Part shown: in pieces, positions 7,735 to 15,176 of the stretch
Layout of the letters: each line of letters starts with the position of its first letter
Numbering within the stretch: the stretch's first letter is position 1
NCBI GenBank assembly: GCA_900763965.1
Contig: CAAFMG010000160.1
Coordinates: forward strand, 1-23,606
Source: an uncultured Oscillospiraceae bacterium
Lineage (GTDB): Bacteria > Bacillota > Clostridia > Oscillospirales > Oscillospiraceae
Reading direction: 5' to 3'
DNA: 23,606 nucleotides
Program-made: the position numbers and the translations under genes
The notes under the pieces: model-generated
Told to the model about the DNA's origin: nothing
Database searches by the model: none
The model's input: only the letters and a program-made list of their open reading frames with translations

Positions 7735-7763
7735 AATATAACCCATCCCACCGTTTCTGTCAA
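7735..7763 (-). promoter_or_regulatory. Promoter of the DUF3592-like gene
   Basis: Minus-strand -35 TTGACA (7758-7763), a 17-nt spacer and -10 TATATT (7735-7740), 42 nt upstream of the start codon. Near-consensus for the housekeeping sigma factor. Confidence 0.8.
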
Positions 7764-7780
7764 TCTGCCCATTCCGATAC

Positions 7781-7816
7781 AAAACCGCCCCCACAGCGCA
7801 CTGTGAGGGCGGTTTT
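7781..7816 (-). terminator. Terminator after the sigma/membrane-partner operon
   Basis: Near-perfect 16-bp inverted repeat, 7781-7796 with 7801-7816 (GCCCCCACAG against CTGTGAGGGC contains one wobble-type mismatch), loop CGCA, flanked by AAAA and TTTT so it can work in either direction. It lies 17 nt past the stop of the gene at 7834-8577. Confidence 0.8.
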
Positions 7817-7833
7817 CTTTGGAAAGATCCATA

Positions 7834-8577
7834 TTAGCCTGCAAGCATTTCCTGGGCCATGGCAAACAGGGTATCCTGGCGGAGGGCTGCACCCATATCC
7901 ATCAGGGTATACTGCACCCCGCCCTGATTCCAGCACAGGAACGCCACATCCTGCTGCTCTACCTTATCAGAGCCATAGCTGATGAAATTCCCCGGCTGGC
8001 TCTGCCACTGCTTGTCCGCTTCCGTCAGGGTATAATCCCCGGGGACAAGGCGGTAGTGATCTAGATAATAGCGCATGGTCACATCCCCCAGACTTCTGAC
8101 TGCCGTCGGGTCCCCTTCATGCTCCCCCAGGGATTCCAGAGCCGGGTGGATGGAAAGATACAGCTGCTGCCCGGCATCACTGCGGTACTCCGCCTCCAGC
8201 TGCCGGTAGGTCAGAACATGGCTGCCCTGCGCATCCCGTCCATTGATGTCCTGCACCTGCACGCTTTGGAAGCGGAAGCCGCCATCAAGGGTCTGGGGAA
8301 TATGCAGATCCTCCATTCCGCTTTCGGTGATTGCCTTTGCCACCTCGGCGTAGCTGCGGTAGGTTTTGCTGCGGCCGCTCTCCAAAGAGAACAGATCCAG
8401 TCCCTCGGCGGCCACTGCGGTCACGGCCATCAGGGCAATCAGGGCTGCCGCCATCAGAATACGAAGGGTTTTCTTTCGGTTTTTCATGGTTAAAATCTCC
8501 TTTTTCGTTGTGTCCAATTCCAGGAGATACCCATCTTCCACATAATTCATGGCCTGATTCAGATCCGTTGCTTTCAT
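7834..8577 (-). CDS. Putative membrane anti-sigma factor / sigma partner
   Basis: A 247-residue protein. The short cytoplasmic N-terminus (about residues 1-36) contains LNQAMNYVEDGYLLEL, resembling the short helical segment at the N-terminus of many clostridial anti-sigma proteins. It is followed by one transmembrane helix (about 37-57) and a roughly 190-residue extracytoplasmic domain I do not recognise. The start ATG at 8577 overlaps the sigma-factor stop as ATGA, implying translational coupling; an ATG two codons earlier (8583) is an alternative. Role inferred from position: sequester the cognate sigma factor and release it on an envelope signal. The function has no direct sequence proof. 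Confidence 0.65.
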   Translation of the reverse strand: MKATDLNQAMNYVEDGYLLELDTTKKEILTMKNRKKTLRILMAAALIALMAVTAVAAEGLDLFSLESGRSKTYRSYAEVAKAITESGMEDLHIPQTLDGGFRFQSVQVQDINGRDAQGSHVLTYRQLEAEYRSDAGQQLYLSIHPALESLGEHEGDPTAVRSLGDVTMRYYLDHYRLVPGDYTLTEADKQWQSQPGNFISYGSDKVEQQDVAFLCWNQGGVQYTLMDMGAALRQDTLFAMAQEMLAG

Positions 8578-9134
8578 ACCCATGCACCTTCCTTTTCCAG
8601 TTGTTTTTTCAGGGCTTTGCGAAGCTTTTCCAGGCGGTATTTCACCTGACGGGGCGAAATGCCGAACCGCTCTGCCAGCTGCGGGGCCGGCATGGCGTAG
8701 TAGTAGCGGCACAGGAACAGGCCCCGATCCTCGGCGCTGAGGGTGGCAAGGAAGCGGTTCACGCTTTCGCCCAGCTGTTTGGCCTGCACAGCCTCCTCCG
8801 GGTTTCGGCGGGGATCCGGGATGCACTCCTCCAGCTCCGACAGCAGCAGGTCTGCATTGCCGCCCCGCTTTTCCGCTCCCAGATATTCCAGCCGCTTAAA
8901 GCTCAGGTTCCGGGCGATCCGGGACAGGTAGTATTTCAGCACCTTGGGGCGCTTGGGGGGAATGGTATTCCAGGCCGCAAGATAGACATCATTGAGGATC
9001 TCCTCGGTGTCCTCCCTGCCGGGTAGAATATTTCCGGCGATCCGCCGGAGGTAATTGCCGTATTTTGCCGCAGTCTGGGAAACCGCCTCCTCCGACCGGG
9101 ATTCAAACAGCGCAAGAATCTGGGTATCTTCCAA
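8574..9134 (-). CDS. ECF-type RNA polymerase sigma factor
   Basis: A 186-residue sigma-70 family protein. Region 2 spans about residues 15-80 (DTEEILNDVYLAAWNTIP, then YYLSRIARNLSFKRLEYLGAEKRGG). Region 4 with its helix-turn-helix spans about 125-180 (LSAEDRGLFLCRYYYAMPAPQLAERFGISPRQVKYRLEKLRKALKK). I place the start at a TTG (9132-9134) because AAGGAGG lies 7 nt upstream. The ATG at 9212 would put the predicted promoter and the ribosome site inside the coding region, and those extra residues look unrelated to the family. It overlaps by 4 nt with the membrane partner downstream, giving a two-gene sigma/anti-sigma operon. Confidence 0.88.
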   Translation of the reverse strand: MEDTQILALFESRSEEAVSQTAAKYGNYLRRIAGNILPGREDTEEILNDVYLAAWNTIPPKRPKVLKYYLSRIARNLSFKRLEYLGAEKRGGNADLLLSELEECIPDPRRNPEEAVQAKQLGESVNRFLATLSAEDRGLFLCRYYYAMPAPQLAERFGISPRQVKYRLEKLRKALKKQLEKEGAWV

Positions 9135-9152
9135 TGGGTTTCCTCCTTTTTC

Positions 9153-9167
9153 TGTAAGGTCCTTACA
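9153..9167. promoter_or_regulatory. 15-nt palindrome at the sigma operon start site
   Basis: Perfect inverted repeat TGTAAGG-T-CCTTACA. It starts at the predicted transcription start (about 9166) of the sigma operon and ends 4 nt before the AAGGAGG ribosome site. It may be an operator; no regulator can be assigned. Confidence 0.45.
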
Positions 9168-9172
9168 CCTAT

Positions 9173-9201
9173 ACAATACGATTCTGTCTGCCGGTGGACA
9201 A
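9173..9201 (-). promoter_or_regulatory. Promoter of the sigma/partner operon
   Basis: Minus-strand -35 TTGTCC (9196-9201), a 17-nt spacer and -10 TATTGT (9173-9178). A moderate match to a housekeeping promoter; an ECF-type autoregulated promoter could overlap it but cannot be recognised without the consensus. Confidence 0.5.
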
Positions 9202-9293
9202 AAATTTTTCAAAAAACCAATCTGAGGATGGGCAGCAGAGCGTCCTGTCCCGCCGCCAAGATGAATCTATATTTTACACTGAGTAAAAAATAG

Positions 9294-9322
9294 TTGACAT
9301 TAGGAAAGGTATATGTTACATT
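9294..9322 (+). promoter_or_regulatory. Promoter of the HTH regulator/membrane operon
   Basis: -35 TTGACA (9294-9299), a 17-nt spacer and -10 TACATT (9317-9322). The -10 lies inside the palindrome at 9315-9327. It is divergent from the sigma-operon promoter about 95 nt away. A second inverted repeat, TTTTAC-N5-GTAAAA (9272-9288), sits just upstream of the -35. Confidence 0.65.
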
Positions 9323-9327
9323 GTAAC
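9315..9327. promoter_or_regulatory. Operator-like palindrome over the -10 box
   Basis: Perfect inverted repeat GTTACA-T-TGTAAC covering the -10 box of the HTH gene. Bound repressor would block the promoter, so autoregulation by the adjacent HTH protein is the simplest reading. Confidence 0.6.
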
Positions 9328-9343
9328 CGGAGGTGAACAGCAA

Positions 9344-9565
9344 GTGGCTAAAAGTATTGCAATCAAGGTGGCACGGGCCGAAAAGGATATGACCCAAAAG
9401 GCATTGGCCGAAGCCGTTGGCGTTTCCAGACAAACCATAAACGCCATTGAAAAGGGAGAATACAATCCCACCATAAAGCTGTGCCGCAGGATCTGCCGTG
9501 TATTGGACAAACGCTTGGATGATCTATTCTGGGAGGATGATGAAGATGAAGAAAATGAAAAGTAA
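9344..9565 (+). CDS. XRE-family HTH transcriptional regulator (small)
   Basis: A 73-residue DNA-binding protein made almost entirely of one Cro/C1 helix-turn-helix (residues about 5-60; MTQKALAEAVGVSRQTINAIEKGEYNPT), then the typical LDDLFW and a very acidic tail (EDDEDEENEK). The start is a GTG with GGAGGTG 8 nt upstream; no ATG fits. This one-domain type usually represses its own operon, consistent with the palindrome on its -10 box. Its 3' end overlaps the next gene by 20 nt in another frame, so the two are translationally linked. Confidence 0.9.
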   Translation: MAKSIAIKVARAEKDMTQKALAEAVGVSRQTINAIEKGEYNPTIKLCRRICRVLDKRLDDLFWEDDEDEENEK

Positions 9566-9998
9566 TCTGGACGAACGTCAGGAGCTGACCCTTCTGCAAA
9601 TCGAGCACAACGGATGCTGGCTTGCTTTCTGGGGATTGCTCCTTGTCCTGTCGGTGCAGCTGATTCTGGGCAACAACAGCATTGGGGCCCTTGCCGGAGA
9701 ATGGGCGGTATTTATGTGCCTGGCCCTTTACCTGATGATCGCCTGTATTCGCAACGGGATCTGGGACAGGAAATGGAAGCCGAATTTCAAGACGAACCTC
9801 CTGTTCAGCAGCATCGGCGCCCTGTCGGCAGGGATCATCTGGGCCGCTGTTTCCTACCGGAATTACCATCGCCTTGCCGGTTCCCTGGCAGCCGGACTTT
9901 TTATGTTCCTGAGCACGGAAATCCTGTGCCTGCTGGCCTTGACCCTTTCCGCCAAGCTCTATCAAAAAAGATTGCACCAGCTGGAAGACGACGTATAG
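9546..9998 (+). CDS. Four-TM membrane protein in operon with XRE regulator
   Basis: A 150-residue protein with four predicted membrane helices (about residues 25-45, 55-72, 85-105 and 112-140). It has a charged N-terminus, KSNLDERQELTLLQIEHNGCWLAFWG. The DERQ...E-HNGCW pattern recurs in small Clostridia membrane proteins found next to similar XRE regulators; I cannot assign a function. Of four in-frame ATGs (9537, 9540, 9546, 9555) I chose 9546 because GGGAGG (9531-9536) then lies 9 nt away. It overlaps the regulator gene. The pair could be a regulated membrane-stress or antimicrobial-response module, which is speculation. Confidence 0.75.
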   Translation: MKKMKSNLDERQELTLLQIEHNGCWLAFWGLLLVLSVQLILGNNSIGALAGEWAVFMCLALYLMIACIRNGIWDRKWKPNFKTNLLFSSIGALSAGIIWAAVSYRNYHRLAGSLAAGLFMFLSTEILCLLALTLSAKLYQKRLHQLEDDV

Positions 9999-10029
9999 TG
10001 CCCACGGCACCCTTCCCGCAGTATATAAT

Positions 10030-10053
10030 CGGCGCAGCGAAAACGCTGCGCCG
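10030..10053. terminator. Shared hairpin between convergent genes
   Basis: Perfect 10-bp stem CGGCGCAGCG / CGCTGCGCCG with loop AAAA, between the four-TM gene (plus) and the CDF gene stop at 10059 (minus). U-tracts are weak on both sides (AAACTTT on plus, ATTATATA on minus), so efficiency is uncertain. Confidence 0.55.
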
Positions 10054-10058
10054 AAACT

Positions 10059-11225
10059 TTATGCGTAGTCCGCCAAATCGTAGGTGATTACCAGGCAGTA
10101 GCGCATAGGGGAATTTTCGTTCATTTTTTCCGTCAGCCGCTGGGTCAGTTCCTGCTGCTTGTCGGACAGGGTGGCGGGCATGGATACGTCAAAGATCAGG
10201 TTGGTGTGCCGCTCGCCGCGAACCATGCGGAAATCGTGGATGTTCAGGCTGGGATCAAATTCCTGCACCAGGGCTCTGACCCGCTCCCGCAGTGCCGTCA
10301 GCTCCGGGTCATCCACCACCACCGGGTCATAGTGGATCACCAGCTGGATGCCGTGGCTTTCGTAGCACTCCCGCTCCATATCGTCAATGATCTCGTGGCA
10401 CACCAGCGGGTCTGCCCGGTGATCCATCTCCACATGCATGGAGGCAAACTGCCGTCCCGGGCCGTAGTCATGAACCATCAGATCATGGTAGCCCAGCACC
10501 ATGGGGTTGGCCGCCACATAGTCCACGATCTTCTGCCGCAGCTCCGGGGCCGCCGCCTCACCCAGCAGGGGAGAAATGGTGTCCTTTGCCAGACCCCAGC
10601 CGCTTTTGAGGATAAACACCGCCACCGCAAGACCCATCAGGCCGTCCATCCGAATCGGGAGGAAATGCTCTGCCAGGGCGGCAGCCAGCACAGCGGCGGT
10701 GGAAATGCAGTCGTTGCGGCTGTCGGCAGCGGTGGCCAGCAGGGTGGTGGAGTGGATGTAATTGCCCAGCCGGGTATTAAAATAGCTCAGCCAGAGCTTG
10801 ACCCCAATGGAAACCACCAGCACCACCGCCGCCGTCAGAGAGAACACCACAGCAGTGGGATGGAGGATCTTTTCTACGGAGGTTTTGGCCAGCTCCACGC
10901 CGATGAGCAGGATCATCACCGACACGGCAAGGCCGCTGAGGTACTCATACCGGGCATAGCCGAAGGGGTGGCTGGCATCCGGCTTCTTCCCTGCCAGCTT
11001 GAAGCCCACCAGGGTCACAATGGAGCCGGAGGCATCGGACAGGTTGTTCATGGCATCTGCGGTGATGGACACGGAGCCGGTGAGAATACCGGCCAGCAGC
11101 TTTCCCAAAAACAGCAGCAGGTTGACACAGATCCCCACTGCGCCGCTGAGGGTGCCCACTGCGGTGCGCACCTTGGGGCTGTCAGTCTTGGTATAATCGG
11201 GAACAAACAGTTTCAGTAACAGCAT
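10059..11225 (-). CDS. Cation diffusion facilitator family metal exporter
   Basis: A proton-coupled divalent-metal antiporter, 388 residues. About six membrane helices lie within residues 25-215 and a cytoplasmic domain spans about 225-388. Metal-site segments are TADAMNNLSDASGS (56-69, with Asp57 and Asp64) and AADSRNDCIST (166-176, Asp168 and Asp172); HPFGYAR (86-92) is a family hallmark. The Asp-rich DSRND in place of the His-x3-Asp of zinc CDFs resembles Mn/Fe-type members, so manganese or iron is more likely than zinc (inference). The ATG at 11225 has only a weak purine-rich stretch upstream. It has its own promoter with an overlapping palindrome and a leader of about 130 nt. Confidence 0.93.
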   Translation of the reverse strand: MLLLKLFVPDYTKTDSPKVRTAVGTLSGAVGICVNLLLFLGKLLAGILTGSVSITADAMNNLSDASGSIVTLVGFKLAGKKPDASHPFGYARYEYLSGLAVSVMILLIGVELAKTSVEKILHPTAVVFSLTAAVVLVVSIGVKLWLSYFNTRLGNYIHSTTLLATAADSRNDCISTAAVLAAALAEHFLPIRMDGLMGLAVAVFILKSGWGLAKDTISPLLGEAAAPELRQKIVDYVAANPMVLGYHDLMVHDYGPGRQFASMHVEMDHRADPLVCHEIIDDMERECYESHGIQLVIHYDPVVVDDPELTALRERVRALVQEFDPSLNIHDFRMVRGERHTNLIFDVSMPATLSDKQQELTQRLTEKMNENSPMRYCLVITYDLADYA

Positions 11226-11352
11226 ATTGTCATCTCTTTCTGCACTCTACGCCGGGTAGAGAGGGAGGATCCCAACAGTTTCCCTCCTCCAGGCAGATTT
11301 CGGTTGCTTTTTCTCCGGTATCTATCGTATGATGCCCGGGAACGCGGAATCA

Positions 11353-11367
11353 GTGCTATGATAGCAC
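11353..11367. promoter_or_regulatory. 15-nt palindrome on the CDF promoter
   Basis: Perfect inverted repeat GTGCTAT-G-ATAGCAC overlapping the -10 box (11358-11363) of the CDF gene. Its position fits a repressor operator, plausibly for a metal-responsive regulator encoded elsewhere. Confidence 0.55.
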
Positions 11368-11386
11368 GGTTTTTCGGAAATGTCTA
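11358..11386 (-). promoter_or_regulatory. Promoter of the CDF transporter gene
   Basis: Minus-strand -35 TAGACA (11381-11386), a 17-nt spacer and -10 TATCAT (11358-11363). The leader of about 125 nt to the ATG contains GC-rich, self-complementary purine/pyrimidine tracts (11259-11292), but I do not recognise a known metal riboswitch in it. Confidence 0.6.
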
Positions 11387-11448
11387 CGGCAGCCCGCCGG
11401 GATTTTTCGCCGCCTCATCTTTACTGTAATTATTGGAGTGTGCAAACT

Positions 11449-12312
11449 ATGACTTACCCCTATGCAATCCTCACCGACTCCTGCTGTGACCTCACCGGCA
11501 CCCAGCAGCAGGAGCTGGATGTGACCTCGGTCCCCCTGACCGTTACCTACAACGGAGAAAACCACGAGAATTTCTCCCAGCCCGCCGCCGTGAAAGCCTT
11601 CTATCAGGAGCTGCGCCGGGGGGTCACCGCCGCCACCGCCGCCGTCAACCCGGATAGCTGGGCCGCCGCCATGGTGCCCTGCCTGGCCCAGGGGCAGGAT
11701 GTGCTGGTGCTGACCATTTCCTCTGCCCTGTCCGCCACCTACCAGTCCGCCGTCATTGCCGCCCAGGAGCTGGGGCAGCAGTATCCCCAGCGGAAGATCT
11801 ATGTTGTGGACACCCTCTGCGCCGCTCTGGGCCAGGGGCTGCTGGTCTGGCACGCCAGCCGCCAACGCAGGGCCGGCATGGACATTGACAGCCTGTACCG
11901 CTGGGTGATGGATCAGCGGCTGCATGTATGCCACTGGGTCACGGTGGATGATCTGAAGCACCTGAAACGGGGCGGCCGGATCACCGCCACCACTGCCATG
12001 GTGGGCAGTATGCTGCACATCAAACCCATTATTTATGTCAGCAACGAAGGAAAGCTTTTAAATGTAGCCAAAACCCGTGGCCGGAAGGCCGCCATTTCCT
12101 TCCTTGCCGAAAAGCTGGAGCAGACCGCCATCGACCGGGACACGGTCTTTATCGCCCACGGCGACTGCCCGGAGGATGCCGCCGCTCTGGAAGCCATTCT
12201 GAAAGAAAAGCACGGGGTCAAACAGGTCATCACCGGCTATGTGGGCCCGGTGATCGGCGCCCACACCGGCCCCGGCGTGCTGGTGCTGTTCTTTCTGGGA
12301 AGCCACCGGTAA
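11449..12312 (+). CDS. DegV family fatty-acid-binding protein
   Basis: A 287-residue DegV protein, the normal family length. These cytoplasmic proteins bind a fatty acid and, as FakB, present it to the FakA kinase in many Bacillota. The N-terminal ILTDSCCDL, the loop TISSALSATYQSA, the VVDTLCAALGQGLL segment and the C-terminal YVGPVIGAHTGPGVLVLFF are all family blocks. I start at the ATG 11449 (MTYPYAILTDS), with GGAG 10 nt upstream; the open frame before it overlaps the divergent CDF promoter. No FakA is in the window, so a FakB role is plausible but not shown. Monocistronic, ended by the hairpin at 12351. Confidence 0.92.
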   Translation: MTYPYAILTDSCCDLTGTQQQELDVTSVPLTVTYNGENHENFSQPAAVKAFYQELRRGVTAATAAVNPDSWAAAMVPCLAQGQDVLVLTISSALSATYQSAVIAAQELGQQYPQRKIYVVDTLCAALGQGLLVWHASRQRRAGMDIDSLYRWVMDQRLHVCHWVTVDDLKHLKRGGRITATTAMVGSMLHIKPIIYVSNEGKLLNVAKTRGRKAAISFLAEKLEQTAIDRDTVFIAHGDCPEDAAALEAILKEKHGVKQVITGYVGPVIGAHTGPGVLVLFFLGSHR

Positions 12313-12350
12313 AGCGGCAGGGTTCCTGCATGAAATTTCTCACATTTTTG

Positions 12351-12382
12351 GGTGTGCAGCCAGGGAAGCTGCACACCTTTTT
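12351..12382 (+). terminator. Intrinsic terminator after the DegV gene
   Basis: Perfect 10-bp stem GGTGTGCAGC (12351-12360) / GCTGCACACC (12368-12377), a 7-nt loop and a TTTTT tail (12378-12382). It begins 38 nt past the DegV stop. Confidence 0.88.
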
Positions 12383-12403
12383 CCGTCTTTTCGGGATTTG
12401 CTC

Positions 12404-12432
12404 TTGCTATTTATGGTTTCTGCAAGTATAAT
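12404..12432 (+). promoter_or_regulatory. Promoter of the asparaginase-pyrophosphatase operon
   Basis: -35 TTGCTA (12404-12409), a 17-nt spacer and a perfect -10 TATAAT (12427-12432), 42 nt before the asparaginase start and just downstream of the DegV terminator. Confidence 0.78.
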
Positions 12433-12474
12433 ACAGGATGAAAAAGTATCGAAACCCGATCTCAGGAGGTCGTT

Positions 12475-13482
12475 ATGGGCGATAAGAAAAAAATTCTTCT
12501 GTTGACCACCGGCGGAACCATTGCCTCCGTCCCCGGCGGCGAGGGACTGGAGCCCCACCGCAGCGACGTGATGGAGCGGGAGCTAAATCAGCTGCACACC
12601 TATTTTGATATCACCGTTCAGGATGTGATGTGCCTGGACTCCTCCAACATCCGTCCCGAGGAATGGCAGACCATCGCCCGGCACATTTTTACCCAGCGGG
12701 GCGGCTATGACGGCGTGGTGGTATCCCATGGCACCGATACCATGGCCTACACCGCCTCTGCCGTGACCTTTATGCTGCCGAACATCGACATTCCCGTGGT
12801 GTTCACCGGTTCCCAGCTGCCCCTGGCGGATATGCTTTCTGACGGCCCTGCCAATCTGCGCACCGCCTTTGCCATGGCCGCCTCCGGTCACCGGGGGGTA
12901 TTTCTGGCCTTTGACCGGAAGGTGATGCTGGGCTGCCGGGCTGTGAAGATCCGGGCCTCCGGCTTTTCCGCATTTGAAAGTGTCAACGCCCGCTACGCCG
13001 CCCAGGTGAGCAACCAGGGTCTGGTGGCTGACCCGGCGGTGCTGCCCCAGTTCCACGCAGAGCCCCAGCTGCGCCCGGAGATCAGCCGGGATGTGTTTCT
13101 GCTGAAGCTGACCCCCGGCCTGAACCCGGCGATTTTTGATATGCTGGCAGCCATGGGCTACAAGGGCATCGTCATCGAGGCCTTCGGTCTGGGCGGCATC
13201 AATGTGCTGCACAGAGGTCTGCGGGGCATCCACCGCTGTGTGGAGGACGGGCTTTCCATTGTGGTCACCACCCAGTGCCTGTATGACAGCTCCGACCTGC
13301 GGGTATACCAGGTGGGCAATAAGCTTTTGGAGCTGGGAGTCATCCAGGGCCGGGATATGACTTCCGAGGCCGCCATGACCAAGCTCATGTGGGCCATTGG
13401 TCAGGGCATGGATCAGGCCCAGATCAAGGATCTGTTCTGCCAGAATCTGGCCGGAGAAGTGACCGCTGAGACGGCTCATTGA
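12475..13482 (+). CDS. ansA: L-asparaginase, cytoplasmic (type I-like)
   Basis: Hydrolyses L-asparagine to aspartate and ammonia. The 335-residue protein has no signal peptide. The N-terminal active-site threonine is Thr15 in TTGGTIAS, and the second motif VVVSHGTDTMAYTA places Thr87-Asp88. FTGSQLPLADMLSDGPANLRTAF is also typical. AGGAGGT precedes the ATG. It ends 14 nt before the pyrophosphatase start, so the two are cotranscribed. The product, aspartate, is the substrate of the hom-lysC-asd-thrBC pathway in the same window, but a functional link is only suggestive. Gln-amidotransferase-associated GatD is a relative; the length and lack of a GatE neighbour favour asparaginase. Confidence 0.93.
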   Translation: MGDKKKILLLTTGGTIASVPGGEGLEPHRSDVMERELNQLHTYFDITVQDVMCLDSSNIRPEEWQTIARHIFTQRGGYDGVVVSHGTDTMAYTASAVTFMLPNIDIPVVFTGSQLPLADMLSDGPANLRTAFAMAASGHRGVFLAFDRKVMLGCRAVKIRASGFSAFESVNARYAAQVSNQGLVADPAVLPQFHAEPQLRPEISRDVFLLKLTPGLNPAIFDMLAAMGYKGIVIEAFGLGGINVLHRGLRGIHRCVEDGLSIVVTTQCLYDSSDLRVYQVGNKLLELGVIQGRDMTSEAAMTKLMWAIGQGMDQAQIKDLFCQNLAGEVTAETAH

Positions 13483-13496
13483 TTGGAGGTAAGAAA

Positions 13497-15110
13497 ATGA
13501 ATTCCATTTATGTTACCGGGCATCGCAACCCGGACACCGATTCCATTGTGGCCGCCATGGCCTACGCCGCCCTGCGCAATGCCCGGGGCGACCGGGAATA
13601 CCGGGCTGCCTGCTTAGGTCAGGTCTCCGATGAGACCCAGATGGTGCTGGACCGGTTCGGCTTCCAGCCCCCGGAGCGTATTTATAATATGTACAATCAG
13701 ATCCGGGATCTGGATTTTCTCCGTCCCCCGGTGCTGAACACCGCCGTTACCGTGGGCCACGCATGGCAGATCATGCAGGACAAGGAGGAAAACCGCACCC
13801 TGCCCATTGCCAATGATGACGGCACCCTCTACGGCATCCTCTCCCGGGACCATGTGGCCACCTACCACATGCGGCTGATCAACGAAAGCCGCCTGGATCA
13901 GGTGCCTCTGTTTAACGTGGTCTCCGTGCTGGAGGGCTCCATCCTCAACGAGGCCGGTGAGACCACCGACACCATCTCCGGCGATGTGGTCATCGCCCTG
14001 CCCCAGAGCCGGGACACCCTGCTGTGGAACAGCCCGGATACCATCGTCATCTGCGGCAACCAGCCGGATATGATCCGCCGGGCTCTGGAAATGAATGTCA
14101 ACTGTCTGGTGCTGTGTCAGACGGAGATCTCCGAGGAGCTGTGTCAGCTGCCCACCTCCACCTGCATCCTCAGCACCCCCTACGATGCCTACCGGGCTTC
14201 CCGGCTCATCTTCCAGTCCACCCCCATCGGCCGGATCTGCCGCACCCATGATCTGACTGTGTTCCACATGGATGACCGGGTGGAGTATGTCAAGGAGCAG
14301 GTGCTCAAGCACCAGGAGTCCGGCTACCCCATTCTGGACGAAAACGAGAAGATTGTGGGCCTCATGAACCGCTACCATCTGCTCCAGCCCAAGCGCAAGC
14401 GGGTGGTGCTGGTGGACCACAACGAGGCCAGCCAGTCCGTTCCCGGATTGGAGGAAGCGGAGATCGTGGAGATTATCGACCACCACCGTCTGGCAGACAT
14501 TGAGACCAACAACCCTATTTTCGTCCGCAATGAGCCGGTGGGCTCCACCAACACCATCATTGCCGCCATGTTCCGGGAGCGGGGTCTGATGCCCTCGCCC
14601 CAGATGGCCGGTATGATGGCCTCCGCCATTGTGTCCGATACCGTTATGTTCAAGTCCCCCACCTGCACCGAGCGGGATATCCACGCCGCCCAGCGGATGG
14701 CCCGGATCGCCAATGTCTCCCTGGAGGATCTGGGAAAGATGATCTTCTCCACCTCCCTGTCCCGGAAGTCCGCCTCCGAGATGCTCAACAGCGACTACAA
14801 GGAGTTCCACATTGCCGGTCACACCATGGCCGTCTCCCAGATCACCTGTATGGACTCCCCGAACATTCTGTCCCGCAAGGAGGAGCTGCTGGCGCTGATG
14901 CGGGATCTGCAAAAGAAGAAGGGCTTCTCCATGGTGCTGCTGATGCTCACCGATGTGCTGCTGGAGGGCAGCTACATTCTCTATGTGGGCAGCGACGACA
15001 CCATCAACCAGGCCTTCCACATCACCCCCAAGGACAATACCGCTTTCCTGCCCGGCATCATGAGCCGGAAAAAGCAGGTCATCCCCATGCTCTCCGCCCT
15101 GTGGGGCTAA
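13497..15110 (+). CDS. ppaC: CBS-DRTGG-regulated manganese-dependent inorganic pyrophosphatase (family II)
   Basis: Hydrolyses pyrophosphate. The 537-residue DHH-family enzyme is split by a regulatory insert. The N-terminal DHH part has GHRNPDTDS (residues 8-16; His9, Asp13, Asp15). The insert holds CBS1 at about 72-128, a DRTGG-like domain at about 130-240 and CBS2 at about 245-297. DHH resumes with VDHNEASQS (306-314), IIDHH (326-330) and SDTVMFKS (380-387). The DHHA2 domain includes SRKSASEM (422-429). In characterised CBS-DRTGG enzymes, AMP/ADP inhibit and ATP or diadenosine polyphosphates activate; the same is likely here. The start ATG 13497 has TTGGAGGT 6 nt upstream. It follows asparaginase by 14 nt. 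Confidence 0.95.
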   Translation: MNSIYVTGHRNPDTDSIVAAMAYAALRNARGDREYRAACLGQVSDETQMVLDRFGFQPPERIYNMYNQIRDLDFLRPPVLNTAVTVGHAWQIMQDKEENRTLPIANDDGTLYGILSRDHVATYHMRLINESRLDQVPLFNVVSVLEGSILNEAGETTDTISGDVVIALPQSRDTLLWNSPDTIVICGNQPDMIRRALEMNVNCLVLCQTEISEELCQLPTSTCILSTPYDAYRASRLIFQSTPIGRICRTHDLTVFHMDDRVEYVKEQVLKHQESGYPILDENEKIVGLMNRYHLLQPKRKRVVLVDHNEASQSVPGLEEAEIVEIIDHHRLADIETNNPIFVRNEPVGSTNTIIAAMFRERGLMPSPQMAGMMASAIVSDTVMFKSPTCTERDIHAAQRMARIANVSLEDLGKMIFSTSLSRKSASEMLNSDYKEFHIAGHTMAVSQITCMDSPNILSRKEELLALMRDLQKKKGFSMVLLMLTDVLLEGSYILYVGSDDTINQAFHITPKDNTAFLPGIMSRKKQVIPMLSALWG

Positions 15111-15176
15111 GGCATCCGGGGATATCCCCCCATTTTCCTGTGTTTATCATCCAATGTTTACTGCCGAGGTTGTGCT

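Noticed and set aside
8583..8826. N-terminal extension of the sigma-partner protein to 330 residues
   Set aside because: The extension lies wholly inside the sigma-factor gene in another frame and is Pro/Arg/Gly rich; the ATGA-coupled start is better supported.
15119..15133. GGGG-ATAT-CCCC hairpin between the pyrophosphatase gene and holB
   Set aside because: Short stem without a U-tract; not enough to call a terminator.
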